From assembly GCF_014836595.1 (NCBI RefSeq), contig NZ_JACSQO010000009.1:62001-126000 (forward strand): DNA of 64,000 nucleotides, in the 5' to 3' direction. Of this stretch, positions 36,347 through 45,423 are shown piece by piece. The DNA is from Psychrobacillus faecigallinarum (GTDB taxonomy: Bacteria; Bacillota; Bacilli; Bacillales_A; Planococcaceae). Within the stretch, counting starts at the first letter, position 1, and the number at the start of each line of letters is the position of its first letter. The translations under genes were made by a program, and so were the position numbers. The notes below the pieces were generated by a model. It was not told the origin of the DNA. It searched no databases and saw only the letters and a list, made by a program, of their open reading frames with translations.

Positions 36347-36380
36347 AAAAAGGAATAGGTCCTAGCCCATTCCCTTTTTT
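36347..36380 (-). terminator. terminator of the Gly-rich protein gene
   Basis: On the minus strand AAAAAGGGAATGGG and CCTATTCCTTTTT form an imperfect stem with a six-base loop and a T tail. It begins about 20 bases past the stop codon. Confidence 0.75.
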
Positions 36381-36400
36381 AGAAGTATAAAAAAGAAGTA

Positions 36401-36652
36401 TTACCAGAAAAAAGCCCCAGCTAAAGCAATTCCAGTAATTGCACCTAATGCAATACCGTAACCAAATCCTGGTCCGAATCCCCAGCCCCAACCTAAACCA
36501 TATCCTCCAAAGTTATTGTTAGGCCGAATCCATACCATATCCCGATCAACCTTTGTAATTTGTCCTACATGTGTTCTACCTTGGTTGTCCGTAATTCTTA
36601 CTCTTTTTCCATGGTATCTACAGCATAAATCATATGTTTGTGATTGATTCAT
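36401..36652 (-). CDS. small glycine-rich protein with hydrophobic tail
   Basis: An 83-residue protein I do not recognise. Residues 1-45 look like a small beta-barrel: CCRYHGKRVRITDNQGRTHVG and VDRDMVWIRP resemble Sm-like or SH3-like strands. Residues 48-66 are Gly/Tyr/Phe/Trp-rich (GLGWGWGFGPGFGYG), and the last 17 form a hydrophobic helix ending in FFW. Such proteins occur in spore-forming bacilli and may sit at the membrane or in the spore surface, but that is a guess. The start is behind GAGAGGGGGACAAAAA. Single gene with its own terminator. Confidence 0.7.
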   Translation of the reverse strand: MNQSQTYDLCCRYHGKRVRITDNQGRTHVGQITKVDRDMVWIRPNNNFGGYGLGWGWGFGPGFGYGIALGAITGIALAGAFFW

Positions 36653-36815
36653 TTTTTGTCCCCCTCTCTCAAAAAATTACATACAAGTATGTTCTATAAC
36701 ATATGCCGTATGGAAGTTTTCACAGTAGACAATCGTCTATGAATACTAGGCTTAATAGTTTTAAGATTTATACAAAACCTGAAATGATAATAGGAAATGA
36801 GAAAGGAATGATAGG

Positions 36816-37664
36816 TTGGCTGTTATCAAAACTTCTAGTTGGTTATATGAATTTATTGAATCCTGCGAAAAAGAAGAGAGGAAAGATGTCTATCAGCTTC
36901 AGGGTGAATTTCTATGTGAGCCGCTGATGGATATTTTTCCTAAGACAAATAGAGAAGCAATTCATTATGAACTTCTACGATTTGGATTATTTGAACCAAA
37001 CGAATGGCAGGAAGTGAAAAGCATTGTAGAAAAAATGGAGGAAAGGAAAGTATGGGAGCTAGTAAATAATGAATATAAGCAGTTAAGAAAACTGTGGAAT
37101 GGTCCCAAGGTGCCGATTTATATCTTCCCTATTAAAATAAGAGGCACAGGCCAGGCAAGAGAGCCCTTACCAGTTAAAAATGGCGTGGCCTATAAAAAGG
37201 CATTGTTTTTATTTGTGTCTAAGGATCTTTCTGATGAGGAAATCAAAGCTTCCCTGGTACATGAATATAATCATGTTTGCAGGCTCCAATTTTTGAACCT
37301 TTCTCCTTTAAAAACAACCTTGGAGGATTCTCTCATAATTGAAGGTCTGGGGGAATATGCAGTAAAAGAGGTTTGTGGAGCAAAAAGGTTAGCCCCATGG
37401 ATTGAACTCTATTCACACGATGAAGCACTAGAAATATGGAAAAAGCATTTTATTCCCTCTTTAAAAGTAAAGGATATAAAAAATCATCAGATCTTTCTAT
37501 TTGGCCAACCTAGAAGTCCCTTTCCAAAATGGATAGGGTATCATATTGGCTTTCATTTAGTAGATTCCTTTGTAAAAAAACAGGGGCCATTCCCAAATGG
37601 GGAACTATACCGGAAAACAGCAAAGGAAATTATTGCAGGATCTAGTTTTTCAATTAAAGGTTAA
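36816..37664 (+). CDS. DUF2268 putative zinc protease (YjaZ-like)
   Basis: A 282-residue protein. The zinc-binding motif HEYNH (HExxH type) lies near residue 150, and a downstream conserved acidic segment IIEGLGEYAVKEV near 175 could give the third ligand. This is the pattern of DUF2268 (YjaZ of B. subtilis). No signal peptide is visible, so it should be cytoplasmic. The substrate is unknown. The start is TTG at 36816, eight bases behind AAAGGAATG; a shorter overlapping frame in another phase is not a gene. Confidence 0.8.
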   Translation: MAVIKTSSWLYEFIESCEKEERKDVYQLQGEFLCEPLMDIFPKTNREAIHYELLRFGLFEPNEWQEVKSIVEKMEERKVWELVNNEYKQLRKLWNGPKVPIYIFPIKIRGTGQAREPLPVKNGVAYKKALFLFVSKDLSDEEIKASLVHEYNHVCRLQFLNLSPLKTTLEDSLIIEGLGEYAVKEVCGAKRLAPWIELYSHDEALEIWKKHFIPSLKVKDIKNHQIFLFGQPRSPFPKWIGYHIGFHLVDSFVKKQGPFPNGELYRKTAKEIIAGSSFSIKG

Positions 37665-37671
37665 TAGATAT

Positions 37672-38376
37672 CTATAGACGACATCTAAAAATCCGGTAGC
37701 CTACTACGTCACTATATTCATTTAGAAATTGGTTATGCTCATCCCAAAGATCATAAAGTGACATATCTATTTCGCTGGATGGATTTATGTCGTCGATGTC
37801 TATTTGTTCCATATTGACTGGAGGCTCAAGCATTTCAATATGCTGAAATCCTGCCTTTTGCAAACAATCTTTCCACTCTTCCTCACTAAATAGCTGTTGA
37901 ACGCCATAGAGCTCCTTCACTTTCTCCTTTACTTGCTCCGAAAGATTGGAGGTGCCAGTCATTTCAATCAATAGTAGCCTGCCATCCTTCTTTAGCATTC
38001 GAGCTATTTCACTTAAGGTATTGCCTATGTTAGTAAATACAAGGACTGATTCGGAAATAATGACATCATAAGAATTCTCTTCTAAATTTAAGTGTTCGAT
38101 ATCCCCTTCGATTAAATGAATGGTACCCTCCAGTAAATCCAAACGCTCCCGAGCTTTTTTTATCATAAGGGGATGGTTATCAACAGCTGTTACACTGCAA
38201 CCATACTTAGTAGACAAAAACGCAGAGGTTTTTCCTGTTCCACAACCAATATCTAAAACAGACTCAGACGCTTGAATTTTCTCTTTTCTTAAAAGAAATT
38301 GTGTTAATCCAAACCCACCTGGATGAGCACTTCCAATTCCAAAATATGATAGTAAATCTAGGTATTTGTTTGACAT
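37672..38376 (-). CDS. class I SAM-dependent methyltransferase
   Basis: A 234-residue methyltransferase with SAM motif VLDIGCGTGKTSAFL near residues 39-53, the acidic residue in AVDNHP near 66, and IEGDIEHLNL, SYDVIISESVLVF as the later strands. The start at 38376 (MSNKYLDLLSYFG) follows GGGAGGTTGCTTC; 14 additional codons upstream are unlikely. It converges on the DUF2268 gene with only seven bases between stops. The methyl acceptor is unknown; a small molecule is more likely than a nucleic acid given the size. Confidence 0.85.
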   Translation of the reverse strand: MSNKYLDLLSYFGIGSAHPGGFGLTQFLLRKEKIQASESVLDIGCGTGKTSAFLSTKYGCSVTAVDNHPLMIKKARERLDLLEGTIHLIEGDIEHLNLEENSYDVIISESVLVFTNIGNTLSEIARMLKKDGRLLLIEMTGTSNLSEQVKEKVKELYGVQQLFSEEEWKDCLQKAGFQHIEMLEPPVNMEQIDIDDINPSSEIDMSLYDLWDEHNQFLNEYSDVVGYRIFRCRL

Positions 38377-38506
38377 GAAGCAACCTCCCGTTTTCATTAT
38401 AAATAGCATATGCGTCAAATAACTAATTAGCTAGGTAGATTAAAGGGAAAAAAACGTATAAAGGAGAATAACATAAGAAAGTAAATAGAAATAGGAGATT
38501 CCTCAA

Positions 38507-39052
38507 ATGGAGAATGGACTAGAAAACAACACCATATACTTAACTGAAATGACAGATGGCTTTCTCATGGATATTCATGGTTATGCATCTAACGAAGAGG
38601 TTTGCAAATACCAGCCTTGGGGACCAAATAGTATCGAAGACACTAAAACTTACTTGAAGGAAGTCTTAGCTGACGTTATGAAAGATAAAAGAACTAGGTA
38701 TGTGTTTGCTGTTGTAGAAAAGACAAGTAATAAGATGATTGGAGCTGGAGAACTATTTCATGTAGATTACGCCAATAAGAATGGAGAAATGGGCTATATA
38801 ATACATCCAAACTTTTGGGGTAACGGTATAGCTACACAGGTTGCGCATTTACTACTTGATTTTGGATTTAAAGAGCTGAAGCTAAACCGTATTTCTGCTA
38901 CTTGTGATGTCCGAAATATTGCATCAGAAAAGGTTTTAAAGAAAGTAGGTATGATACAGGAAGGATTATTAAGAGAAAATATTTTATTGAAGGACGGCTG
39001 GAGAGACTCTTTTCTCTATAGCAATTTGAGCCGGGATAGGATGACAAAATAA
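38507..39052 (+). CDS. GNAT-family N-acetyltransferase (RimJ/RimL-like)
   Basis: A 181-residue acetyltransferase. The acetyl-CoA motif is EMGYIIHPNFWGNGIATQVAHLLL near residues 92-115; the C-terminal NRISATCDVRNIASEKVLKKVGMIQEGLLRENILLKDGWRDS is diagnostic of the Acetyltransf_3 (RimJ/RimL) branch, which modifies protein N-termini or small amines. It starts behind AATAGGAG and lies 13 bases before the next gene, with which it probably forms an operon. Confidence 0.85.
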   Translation: MENGLENNTIYLTEMTDGFLMDIHGYASNEEVCKYQPWGPNSIEDTKTYLKEVLADVMKDKRTRYVFAVVEKTSNKMIGAGELFHVDYANKNGEMGYIIHPNFWGNGIATQVAHLLLDFGFKELKLNRISATCDVRNIASEKVLKKVGMIQEGLLRENILLKDGWRDSFLYSNLSRDRMTK

Positions 39053-39065
39053 TAGGGGGGATTTG

Positions 39066-39470
39066 ATGGCAGATGTTTTTCAAACGTCCGTAGAACAGTT
39101 CACACAAGTGCATGATGACTTTATTCAAGCATGGAATGTAGCAATGTCTACCGGTAAAACTGAAGGTCTTGAAATTATGACTCAAAATTACTATGTTACT
39201 TTTTTTAATGGTCATGTTGAAAGGCCAGAGTTCTTTGACCGTCCAGAAGCTGTACAGGGGATGAGGGAGTCAGTGGAAGCCTTACAGGGCGCCAAAAAAA
39301 GATTTGAACATCGAATTATTAGACAGCGTGATGCAGGTAGGTTCGTAGTATTTTATGAGATGATTATTGAAAAGAACGGACAAGAGTTAACTCGTTTTTT
39401 TACGTTAGAGGATTGGGAAGAGATAAAGGGACGTTGGTTGTTGACACGAGAAATTACGGAGCATATTTGA
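39066..39470 (+). CDS. SnoaL-like/DUF4440-type small protein
   Basis: A 134-residue protein with the composition of an NTF2-like alpha+beta cone: an N-terminal helical part (QFTQVHDDFIQAWNVAMSTG), then strands FFNGHVERP, KRFEHRIIRQRDAGRFVVFYEMI, ELTRFFTLEDWEEIKGRWLLTREI. This order matches proteins of the SnoaL/DUF4440 type, many of which are isomerases or have no known activity. The ATG at 39066 follows ATAGGGGGG; a TTG three bases earlier is not needed. A hairpin with a weak T tail follows. Confidence 0.65.
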   Translation: MADVFQTSVEQFTQVHDDFIQAWNVAMSTGKTEGLEIMTQNYYVTFFNGHVERPEFFDRPEAVQGMRESVEALQGAKKRFEHRIIRQRDAGRFVVFYEMIIEKNGQELTRFFTLEDWEEIKGRWLLTREITEHI

Positions 39471-39476
39471 GGTAAG

Positions 39477-39508
39477 CACTCTCTTCAGTAAGAAGAGAGT
39501 GTACTCTT
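39477..39508 (+). terminator. terminator after the SnoaL-like gene
   Basis: CACTCTCTTC/GAAGAGAGTG perfect stem with a five-base loop; the following TACTCTT is a poor T tract. Confidence 0.6.
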
Positions 39509-39706
39509 GAAAATACTAATTATTTTTAATTTGAAAATTCGACATATTTAAACTTTTATTTTGCATAAATTTACTATTGTATAATTATACATAAAGGCAT
39601 ATATTATATAAATATTAGAAAAATCCATTAGCTAATAAATATTTAAATATATATTCTATGATTCTATCTGGAAAATGATAGTAGAAGAAAAGCGAAGGTG
39701 AGCAAT

Positions 39707-41014
39707 ATGAGTAATTGGTTGAATTTATATGATAATATGGAAGACTTTCTGGCACCTAGTATGGCAAAGGACCATCCTAATATTCCAATAGTCAAGGAAG
39801 AAGGCTGTTATTATTTTGGTGCAGACGGTAAAAAATATTTAGATTTTACTTCAGGTATAGCCGTAACGAATACTGGGCATCGTCATCCTAAAATCGTTCA
39901 AAGCATCAAGGATGCTGCCGATCAATTAGTACATGGTCCGTCAGGTGTCATCATGTATGAATCCATTCTCCAGCTTTCCAAAAATCTTGGTGAAGTGTTG
40001 CCTGGAGATTTAGATTGTTTCTTTTTTGCAAATAGCGGAACCGAAGCTATTGAAGGGGCTTTAAAGCTAGCGAAGTTTGTCACTGAAAGACCTTATGTGG
40101 TTTCGTTTACAGGCTGTTTTCATGGACGTTCACTTGGTGCATTAAGCGTTACAACATCCAAAAGCAAGTATCGGAAATTTTTACAGCCATCGCATTTATC
40201 CTACCAAATTCCTTATGCAGACGCGAAGAGCTGTCCAGAGGGTATGGACCCGGAAGTATACTGTGTAGAGCAGTTAGAAAAAGATTTCAAGCGGCTCTTT
40301 AAGCATCAGGTAACTCCTGAAGAGGTTGCATGCGTTATTTTAGAACCAGTTCTAGGCGAGGGCGGCTACATTATCCCTCCTAAATCTTGGGTAAAGAGAA
40401 TCCGAGAGATATGTGATGAACATGGAATACTATTAATATTTGATGAAGTTCAAACTGGATTTGGTCGAACTGGTGAATGGTTTGCTTCCCAATATTTTGG
40501 AGTAACTCCCGATATCATGGCCATCGCTAAAGGAATCGCCTCTGGGCTGCCACTTAGTGCAACTGTTGCTTCTAAAGAGTTAATGAAGAAATGGCCAATT
40601 GGTATGCATGGAACTACTTTCGGTGGAAATCCGATAGCGTGCTCTGTGGCATTGACCACATTAGAAATTTTTCACGAGGAAAACTTAGTTGAAAACTCTA
40701 AAGTGGTAGGGGCGTATGCAACGAAGAAATTAAATGAGCTAAAAGCAAAATACGCGATAATTAGTGATGTTCGCTCTGTCGGCTTAATGATCGGAATTGA
40801 AATCTCCAACCTTGAAACAGGAGAGCCAGATGGACAGGCAGTCATGAAAATTCTCGATTACGCATTAGAGGAAGGCGTGCTCTTCTATCTCTGTGGAAAC
40901 GTGGGCGAAGTTATTCGTATGATTCCTCCATTAACAGTAACAAAGGAACAAATTGATGATGGATTAAAAATGCTTGAAAAAGCAATTATTCGATATACAA
41001 ATGAAACAAAATAA
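39707..41014 (+). CDS. class III aminotransferase (GABA/ornithine type)
   Basis: A 435-residue PLP enzyme. The PLP-binding lysine is in [15 protein letters not shown] near residue 275, the conserved acidic residue in [15 protein letters not shown] near 245, and [18 protein letters not shown] near 107 binds the phosphate. The family transfers an omega-amino group, for example from GABA or ornithine, to 2-oxoglutarate. It lies directly upstream of a polar amino acid ABC transporter (24 bases to the binding protein), so the imported compound is probably its substrate. The ATG at 39707 follows GAAGGTGAGCAAT; the GTG at 39698 belongs to that ribosome binding site. Confidence 0.88.
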   Translation: MSNWLNLYDNMEDFLAPSMAKDHPNIPIVKEEGCYYFGADGKKYLDFTSGIAVTNTGHRHPKIVQSIKDAADQLVHGPSGVIMYESILQLSKNLGEVLPGDLDCFFFANSGTEAIEGALKLAKFVTERPYVVSFTGCFHGRSLGALSVTTSKSKYRKFLQPSHLSYQIPYADAKSCPEGMDPEVYCVEQLEKDFKRLFKHQVTPEEVACVILEPVLGEGGYIIPPKSWVKRIREICDEHGILLIFDEVQTGFGRTGEWFASQYFGVTPDIMAIAKGIASGLPLSATVASKELMKKWPIGMHGTTFGGNPIACSVALTTLEIFHEENLVENSKVVGAYATKKLNELKAKYAIISDVRSVGLMIGIEISNLETGEPDGQAVMKILDYALEEGVLFYLCGNVGEVIRMIPPLTVTKEQIDDGLKMLEKAIIRYTNETK

Positions 41015-41036
41015 AATAGAAAAAGGAGTAACAATC

Positions 41037-41837
41037 ATGAAAAATAAATTACTTTTAGTTATATTAGCAATGATTATAGCAATTCTAGCAGCATGTGGAA
41101 CAAAAGAGGATACGGCGAAAGATTCTGGTAATGCATCATCTCCTTCAGAAGAAAAACAAGTTTTAAAAATGGGTACTTCAGCAGACTATCCACCATTTGA
41201 ATATGTAGACACTGCAAAAGGTGAAGAAATTATTGGTTTTGATATTGATTTAGCAAATTTAATCGGGGAAAAACTAGGATATGAGATTGAAGTGGAAAAC
41301 ATCGATTTTAACGGTTTAATCCCAGCGATTCAAGCAGGTAAATTAGACTTCGTATTATCAGGAATGACACCAACAGAGGAACGCGACAAAGTAGTTGACT
41401 TCTCTGTTCCTTATAACGAAACAGTGCAAATGGTCGTAACTAAAAAAGATAGTGGCATTAAATCAGTGGAAGATTTAGCTGGTAAAACAGTTGGTGTTCA
41501 AATTTCATCTATTCAAGAAGAGCTAGCGAATGAAGTAGCGCAAACAGTAGATATGAAAGTGGAGAGCCGCAACTTAATACCAGAGGTTATTCAAGAATTA
41601 ATGACAAAGCGTTTCGATGGTGCAATCATTGAAGATATTGTTGCAGAAAACTATGTAAAGCGTAATGATGACCTTACATTCTTCCCAGTAGTAGTAGATG
41701 AAATCGATTATAAGGCAGCTGTATTTCCAGAAGGCAGTGAACTTAAAGAGAAATTTGATAATGCTATCAATGAGCTAATTGAAGAAGGAAAAATTGATGA
41801 GCTTAGAGAAAAATGGTTTGTAGTAGAAGCAGAATAA
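41037..41837 (+). CDS. polar amino acid ABC transporter, binding lipoprotein
   Basis: A 266-residue extracellular solute-binding lipoprotein, family 3. The signal peptide ends in LAAC at Cys21, then a flexible linker (KDSGNASSPSEEKQ). The bilobed domain begins with LKMGTSADYPPFEYVD and contains IIGFDIDLANLIGEKLG and DFVLSGMTPTEERDKVVDFSVPY, diagnostic of amino acid binding. Similar to ArtP (YqiX) of B. subtilis, an arginine transporter; specificity here is not certain. The start follows AAAAGGAGTAACAATC. First of three transporter genes. Confidence 0.9.
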   Translation: MKNKLLLVILAMIIAILAACGTKEDTAKDSGNASSPSEEKQVLKMGTSADYPPFEYVDTAKGEEIIGFDIDLANLIGEKLGYEIEVENIDFNGLIPAIQAGKLDFVLSGMTPTEERDKVVDFSVPYNETVQMVVTKKDSGIKSVEDLAGKTVGVQISSIQEELANEVAQTVDMKVESRNLIPEVIQELMTKRFDGAIIEDIVAENYVKRNDDLTFFPVVVDEIDYKAAVFPEGSELKEKFDNAINELIEEGKIDELREKWFVVEAE

Positions 41838-41883
41838 TTTAGCATAAAAAATATAATAGTTAGATAGAAAGGAGGGTAACGAT

Positions 41884-42540
41884 ATGTTAGATTTTTCTGC
41901 AGTCGTTCCCTCTATTCCTTATATTGCAAAAGGAATAGGTGTTACACTTCAAATAGTTGTTGGAGCCACAATTATCGGATTAGTTTTAGGTATTTTATTG
42001 GCTCTATGTAAAATTGGTAAAATTACCGCATTGAGATGGTTTGCAGACTTTTATACGTCCATTTTTCGAGGAACTCCACTCGTTTTACAATTGATGATTA
42101 TTTATTATGCAATTCCTCAGCTTTTTGATATTAATATTGAGCCAATGCCTGCAGCAATAATTGCATTTGGTTTAAACTCTGGTGCGTATATCTCAGAGAT
42201 TATTCGTGGAGGTATCAATGCTGTTGATAAAGGCCAGTTGGAAGCTTCATTAGCTTTAGGCATTCCATACGCAAAGATGATGAAGGATATTATCCTGCCA
42301 CAAGCTATGAAAAATATCATGCCTGCTCTTATGAATGAATTTATAACTTTAACGAAGGAATCTGCAATTGTAACAGTGATCGGGGCTTTAGATATAATGC
42401 GTCGTGCTTATGTCGTTGGTGGTTCTTCTTATCGTTATTTAGAGGCATTAATGATTGCCGGAGTGATGTACTATATTCTTACACTTATTTTATCATTCCT
42501 TGGCAAAAAGCTAGAAAAGAGGATGAGTAGAAGTGATTAA
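41884..42540 (+). CDS. polar amino acid ABC transporter, permease
   Basis: A 218-residue membrane protein of the HisMQ group with about five helices. [19 protein letters not shown] near residue 60-78 and the EAA loop [33 protein letters not shown] near 118-150 are the typical docking region for the ATPase. Similar to ArtQ (YqiY). It starts behind AAAGGAGGG and overlaps the ATPase gene by eight bases, so the subunits are made together. A homodimer would form the channel. Confidence 0.92.
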   Translation: MLDFSAVVPSIPYIAKGIGVTLQIVVGATIIGLVLGILLALCKIGKITALRWFADFYTSIFRGTPLVLQLMIIYYAIPQLFDINIEPMPAAIIAFGLNSGAYISEIIRGGINAVDKGQLEASLALGIPYAKMMKDIILPQAMKNIMPALMNEFITLTKESAIVTVIGALDIMRRAYVVGGSSYRYLEALMIAGVMYYILTLILSFLGKKLEKRMSRSD

Positions 42541-43255
42541 AGTAGAAAAATTATATAAATCATTTGGAAAAAATGAAGTCTTAAAGAACATTTCCACGGA
42601 AATAAAGGAACAGGAAGTAATTGCAATCATTGGACCATCCGGTTCTGGTAAGTCTACCTTTTTGCGTTGCTTGAATCTTTTAGAAATCCCAACAAGCGGT
42701 GTTATTAGTATTGGAAATGATGTCGTGACGGATAAAAAAACAAATATTATGAAGGTACGTGAAAATGTAGGAATGGTCTTTCAGCATTTTTATCTGTTTC
42801 CTCATAAAACGGTATTAGAGAATCTAACTTATGCACCAATGCAGGTTCAAGGGAAATCAAAGGCAGAGGCGACAGCCACTGCTGAGGACCTTTTAAGAAA
42901 GGTTGGACTCTTTGAGAAACGTTCAGAATATCCAAATCGCTTGTCAGGAGGACAAAAGCAACGTGTAGCTATTGCCCGTGCCTTAGCGATGAACCCTTCT
43001 GTGATGCTATTCGATGAACCGACATCTGCCCTAGACCCAGAGATGGTAAAAGAGGTTTTGGCGGTTATGAAGGATTTAGCTGAATCAGGAATGACGATGA
43101 TTATCGTGACACACGAGATGAACTTTGCCAAAGAGGTAGCAGATCGTATTTTATTTTTGGATGGTGGAGTATTAGTAGAGGACACACCACCAAATGAATT
43201 CTTTAGTTCTCCAAAATCGGAGCGTGCAAAAGAATTCCTAGAAAAGGTTTTATAA
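42533..43255 (+). CDS. polar amino acid ABC transporter, ATPase
   Basis: A 240-residue ATPase: Walker [10 protein letters not shown] near residues 35-43, Q loop [17 protein letters not shown] near 82, signature [15 protein letters not shown] near 137, Walker [17 protein letters not shown] near 157, switch His in VTHEM. It is GlnQ/ArtM-like. The GTG start at 42533 lies in the end of the permease gene behind AGAGGATGAGTAGAA. It closes the aminotransferase-transporter operon, which ends at the terminator at 43274. Confidence 0.93.
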   Translation: MIKVEKLYKSFGKNEVLKNISTEIKEQEVIAIIGPSGSGKSTFLRCLNLLEIPTSGVISIGNDVVTDKKTNIMKVRENVGMVFQHFYLFPHKTVLENLTYAPMQVQGKSKAEATATAEDLLRKVGLFEKRSEYPNRLSGGQKQRVAIARALAMNPSVMLFDEPTSALDPEMVKEVLAVMKDLAESGMTMIIVTHEMNFAKEVADRILFLDGGVLVEDTPPNEFFSSPKSERAKEFLEKVL

Positions 43256-43273
43256 GAAAATATGTATTCAAAC

Positions 43274-43312
43274 GGCAGCAAGCTCAATAATTTGGAGCTT
43301 GCTGTCTTTTTT
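43274..43312 (+). terminator. terminator of the amino acid transporter operon
   Basis: GGCAGCAAGCTC/GAGCTTGCTGTC (one G-T pair), nine-base loop, six T. Confidence 0.9.
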
Positions 43313-43439
43313 AGCATTAATAAATTGCAAGGATGACTGAAAAAGGTATTAGTGCTGTATTTGTAGAATTAAAGAGAATATTGTTATACATAAACTGAGT
43401 AGCTGTTAGATAGGGAAGAGTAATAATGGGAGGTAAAAT

Positions 43440-43859
43440 GTGGAAAATAAATGTATTTTTGATGTTCTAACCTTTGATATAGATAGGGGTAATTATGAGG
43501 GAAAAGTCGAAATACAGAAAGGTTATTTTATAGATGTAACTATATCTGTTGAGTCATTTGATAAAGATTTAGTATTTGAAGTAGCTGAAAATACCTTTGA
43601 AACAATAAAAGTCTCTGAGGAATTATATAAAGAAAAAATAGCAGAGGATTTAATGCAGCTACATAACGAAGTGTGGAATGAAGGAAGAATGACCAATAAG
43701 GATGAATTTAAAAAACGAATTAAAATGCAGGGAATGTTAATCTTTTGTGAGGGAAACGCAGAATTATATTATGACGATGGAGATTTATTTTGGGGACACA
43801 CGATAGTAGTAGATATTGATGAAAACGGTTTGTATCAAGATGCTCAAATTTTTGGATGA
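43440..43859 (+). CDS. DUF2262 domain protein
   Basis: A 139-residue acidic cytoplasmic protein. The C-terminal ELYYDDGDLFWGHTIVVDIDENG is characteristic of DUF2262, and the N-terminal half has the matching pattern of strands and an acidic helix. The function of the domain is unknown; related proteins often belong to immunity or surface-associated sets in Bacilli, but no toxin is seen nearby. The start is GTG at 43440 behind GGGAGGTAAAAT. The next gene follows after 70 bases in the same direction. Confidence 0.75.
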   Translation: MENKCIFDVLTFDIDRGNYEGKVEIQKGYFIDVTISVESFDKDLVFEVAENTFETIKVSEELYKEKIAEDLMQLHNEVWNEGRMTNKDEFKKRIKMQGMLIFCEGNAELYYDDGDLFWGHTIVVDIDENGLYQDAQIFG

Positions 43860-43929
43860 GATTAATTTGTTGTTCGGCTATAAAAAAGCCTACAAGAGAT
43901 GAATAAATAACTGAGAATAGAGGTTACAT

Positions 43930-44688
43930 ATGGAGGTTTCCGATAATATTAGTTTAGAAAAGATACCTACAAATATAAGGATAAATGTTTTAGATAAGCA
44001 GGTAGATTTAACAGAAGAAATAAGAACAAAAATAAATCAATACTGGGAGAATATTAACAGAAAAGGGATTTTCAATCGAGGAAAGGTTTTTAGTATTGAT
44101 CAAGTTCAAGAAGATGAAAAGAATCTACTTATTTCCCTTACCCATACTGATTATGCCCATTTTCTTTATAGTAGGAAAACGGAGTTACCATCTCAGTATG
44201 ACTGTATTGTTGTCTACCCCGCTACACTCATCCTTACTTCGGACCAATATATAGTTTTTGGTCATATGAATGAAGGAACAGCTAATCCAGATAGAATTCA
44301 ATTTGCGGCTGGTGGATTAGACGAAAATGATTTAGAAGAAGGGCATATCAGTATACATAAAAACATTGAAAGGGAGATTCAAGAAGAGCTAGGGATTGAC
44401 CTAACTAAAACGAAATGTAAATCTCCATTAAGACCATGGTTGATCAAACATGGAGGTAAATCATTGGTTTTACTTTATCAAGTAACTATCGATTTAACCT
44501 CTAAAGAAGTAAAAGAAATACATGAAAAATACAAAAATGATTTATATAGTTTAGGGAGTACTCCAGAGTTTAAGAGACTAGAAACTATAAAATATAACCG
44601 TACGGAGTTAACTAGACTGTTGTTAAGTGAACATCCAAAGGCCGATTATATAGACCCAATTTGTACGTATTTACTAAAACAATTATAA
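43930..44688 (+). CDS. Nudix-like hydrolase with N-terminal extension
   Basis: A 252-residue protein. Residues about 95-190 resemble a Nudix domain: AAGGLDENDLEEGHISIH then NIEREIQEELGIDL, which keeps the REIQEELGI core but has about three extra residues between the first Gly and this core, so the box is not canonical. The N-terminal 90 residues (LEKIPTNIRINVLDKQVDL, HTDYAHFLYSRK) are not part of the usual Nudix fold and recall the layout of larger eukaryote-like UDP-sugar Nudix proteins. Activity is likely but the substrate is unknown. The ribosome binding site is weak (AGAGGTTACAT). A terminator follows. Confidence 0.65.
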   Translation: MEVSDNISLEKIPTNIRINVLDKQVDLTEEIRTKINQYWENINRKGIFNRGKVFSIDQVQEDEKNLLISLTHTDYAHFLYSRKTELPSQYDCIVVYPATLILTSDQYIVFGHMNEGTANPDRIQFAAGGLDENDLEEGHISIHKNIEREIQEELGIDLTKTKCKSPLRPWLIKHGGKSLVLLYQVTIDLTSKEVKEIHEKYKNDLYSLGSTPEFKRLETIKYNRTELTRLLLSEHPKADYIDPICTYLLKQL

Positions 44689-44769
44689 AAATAACAAGCT
44701 CTGAACATGAAAATAGTAAATGTTGAAGTTTGTAGTTAACGAACTACATGATCCTTTAAAAAAATAGTA

Positions 44770-44812
44770 GAAGCACCTTCATTCACTTATTTGGATGATG
44801 GTGCTTCTTTTT
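44770..44812 (+). terminator. terminator after the Nudix-like gene
   Basis: GAAGCACC/GGTGCTTC, extended by TCAT/ATGA with one mismatch, followed by a T tract. It is convergent with the next minus-strand gene, whose stop is a few bases further. Confidence 0.8.
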
Positions 44813-44818
44813 ATTAGC

Positions 44819-45211
44819 TTACTCGACTATTTCAACTTGTGTCTGACGTTTTTTAGAGAACAACATCCCGAAAAGGAAGGTCATGAAAATAACTCCCATA
44901 ACAGTAATGACAATGCAGCGAAGGATATAATCAGAGTCCATGGCAAAAATCACATCTTTGCGGAACCAGTTTTGGAAAGGTAGACCAAACCCTAGGAGAA
45001 CAGTGAAGAATAGGAGTTTAGTCCAAATGCTTTTCCCCTTCATTTTTTTGATAGCACTATTCACTAATAAACGCAGTAAAGCTAGCCCTAATCCTACACA
45101 AAAGAATATCATTAGATAAGATACTATGTCGTCGTTGGTAATTACGGCTGCAAGGATCAATCCAATAGCTATAATTAATGAACCAAACATAAAAATATAT
45201 TTTTTATTCAT
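44819..45211 (-). CDS. four-helix membrane protein of unknown function
   Basis: A 130-residue protein with four predicted transmembrane helices (about 8-24, 30-48, 65-80 and 97-115). The loops carry charged residues (NSAIKKMKGKS, WFRKDV) and the C-terminus is SKKRQTQVEIVE. I do not recognise the family. The start is well supported by AAAGGAGAATGTAAA. It is a single gene between convergent terminators, with no informative neighbours; the next upstream gene on the same strand is 210 bases away. Confidence 0.7.
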   Translation of the reverse strand: MNKKYIFMFGSLIIAIGLILAAVITNDDIVSYLMIFFCVGLGLALLRLLVNSAIKKMKGKSIWTKLLFFTVLLGFGLPFQNWFRKDVIFAMDSDYILRCIVITVMGVIFMTFLFGMLFSKKRQTQVEIVE

Positions 45212-45380
45212 TTTACATTCTCCTTTACTTAATTACTGAACAATGTGTTGTCTATTTGCTTTATTATCATATAAAAACAGGATAATGAAAGCAATCGACA
45301 GATTTTTAGAAACTGTTCAGTGGTTAGTAGGAAGACCTTCGTATAGATGTATGGATGTTGGTTTTGGAAGTTGGGGTAAC

Positions 45381-45418
45381 AAAAAAAGAGAGCTTTGACG
45401 GTAGTCATTGCTCTCTTT
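45381..45418 (-). terminator. terminator of the C39-like gene
   Basis: On the minus strand AAAGAGAGC/GCTCTCTTT stem with a 16-base loop and a following run of seven T. Confidence 0.85.
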
Positions 45419-45423
45419 ATAAT

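Noticed and set aside
36703..36927. 74-codon plus-strand frame overlapping the DUF2268 gene
   Set aside because: The DUF2268 frame with its TTG start and HExxH motif explains this region; the other frame has no motif.
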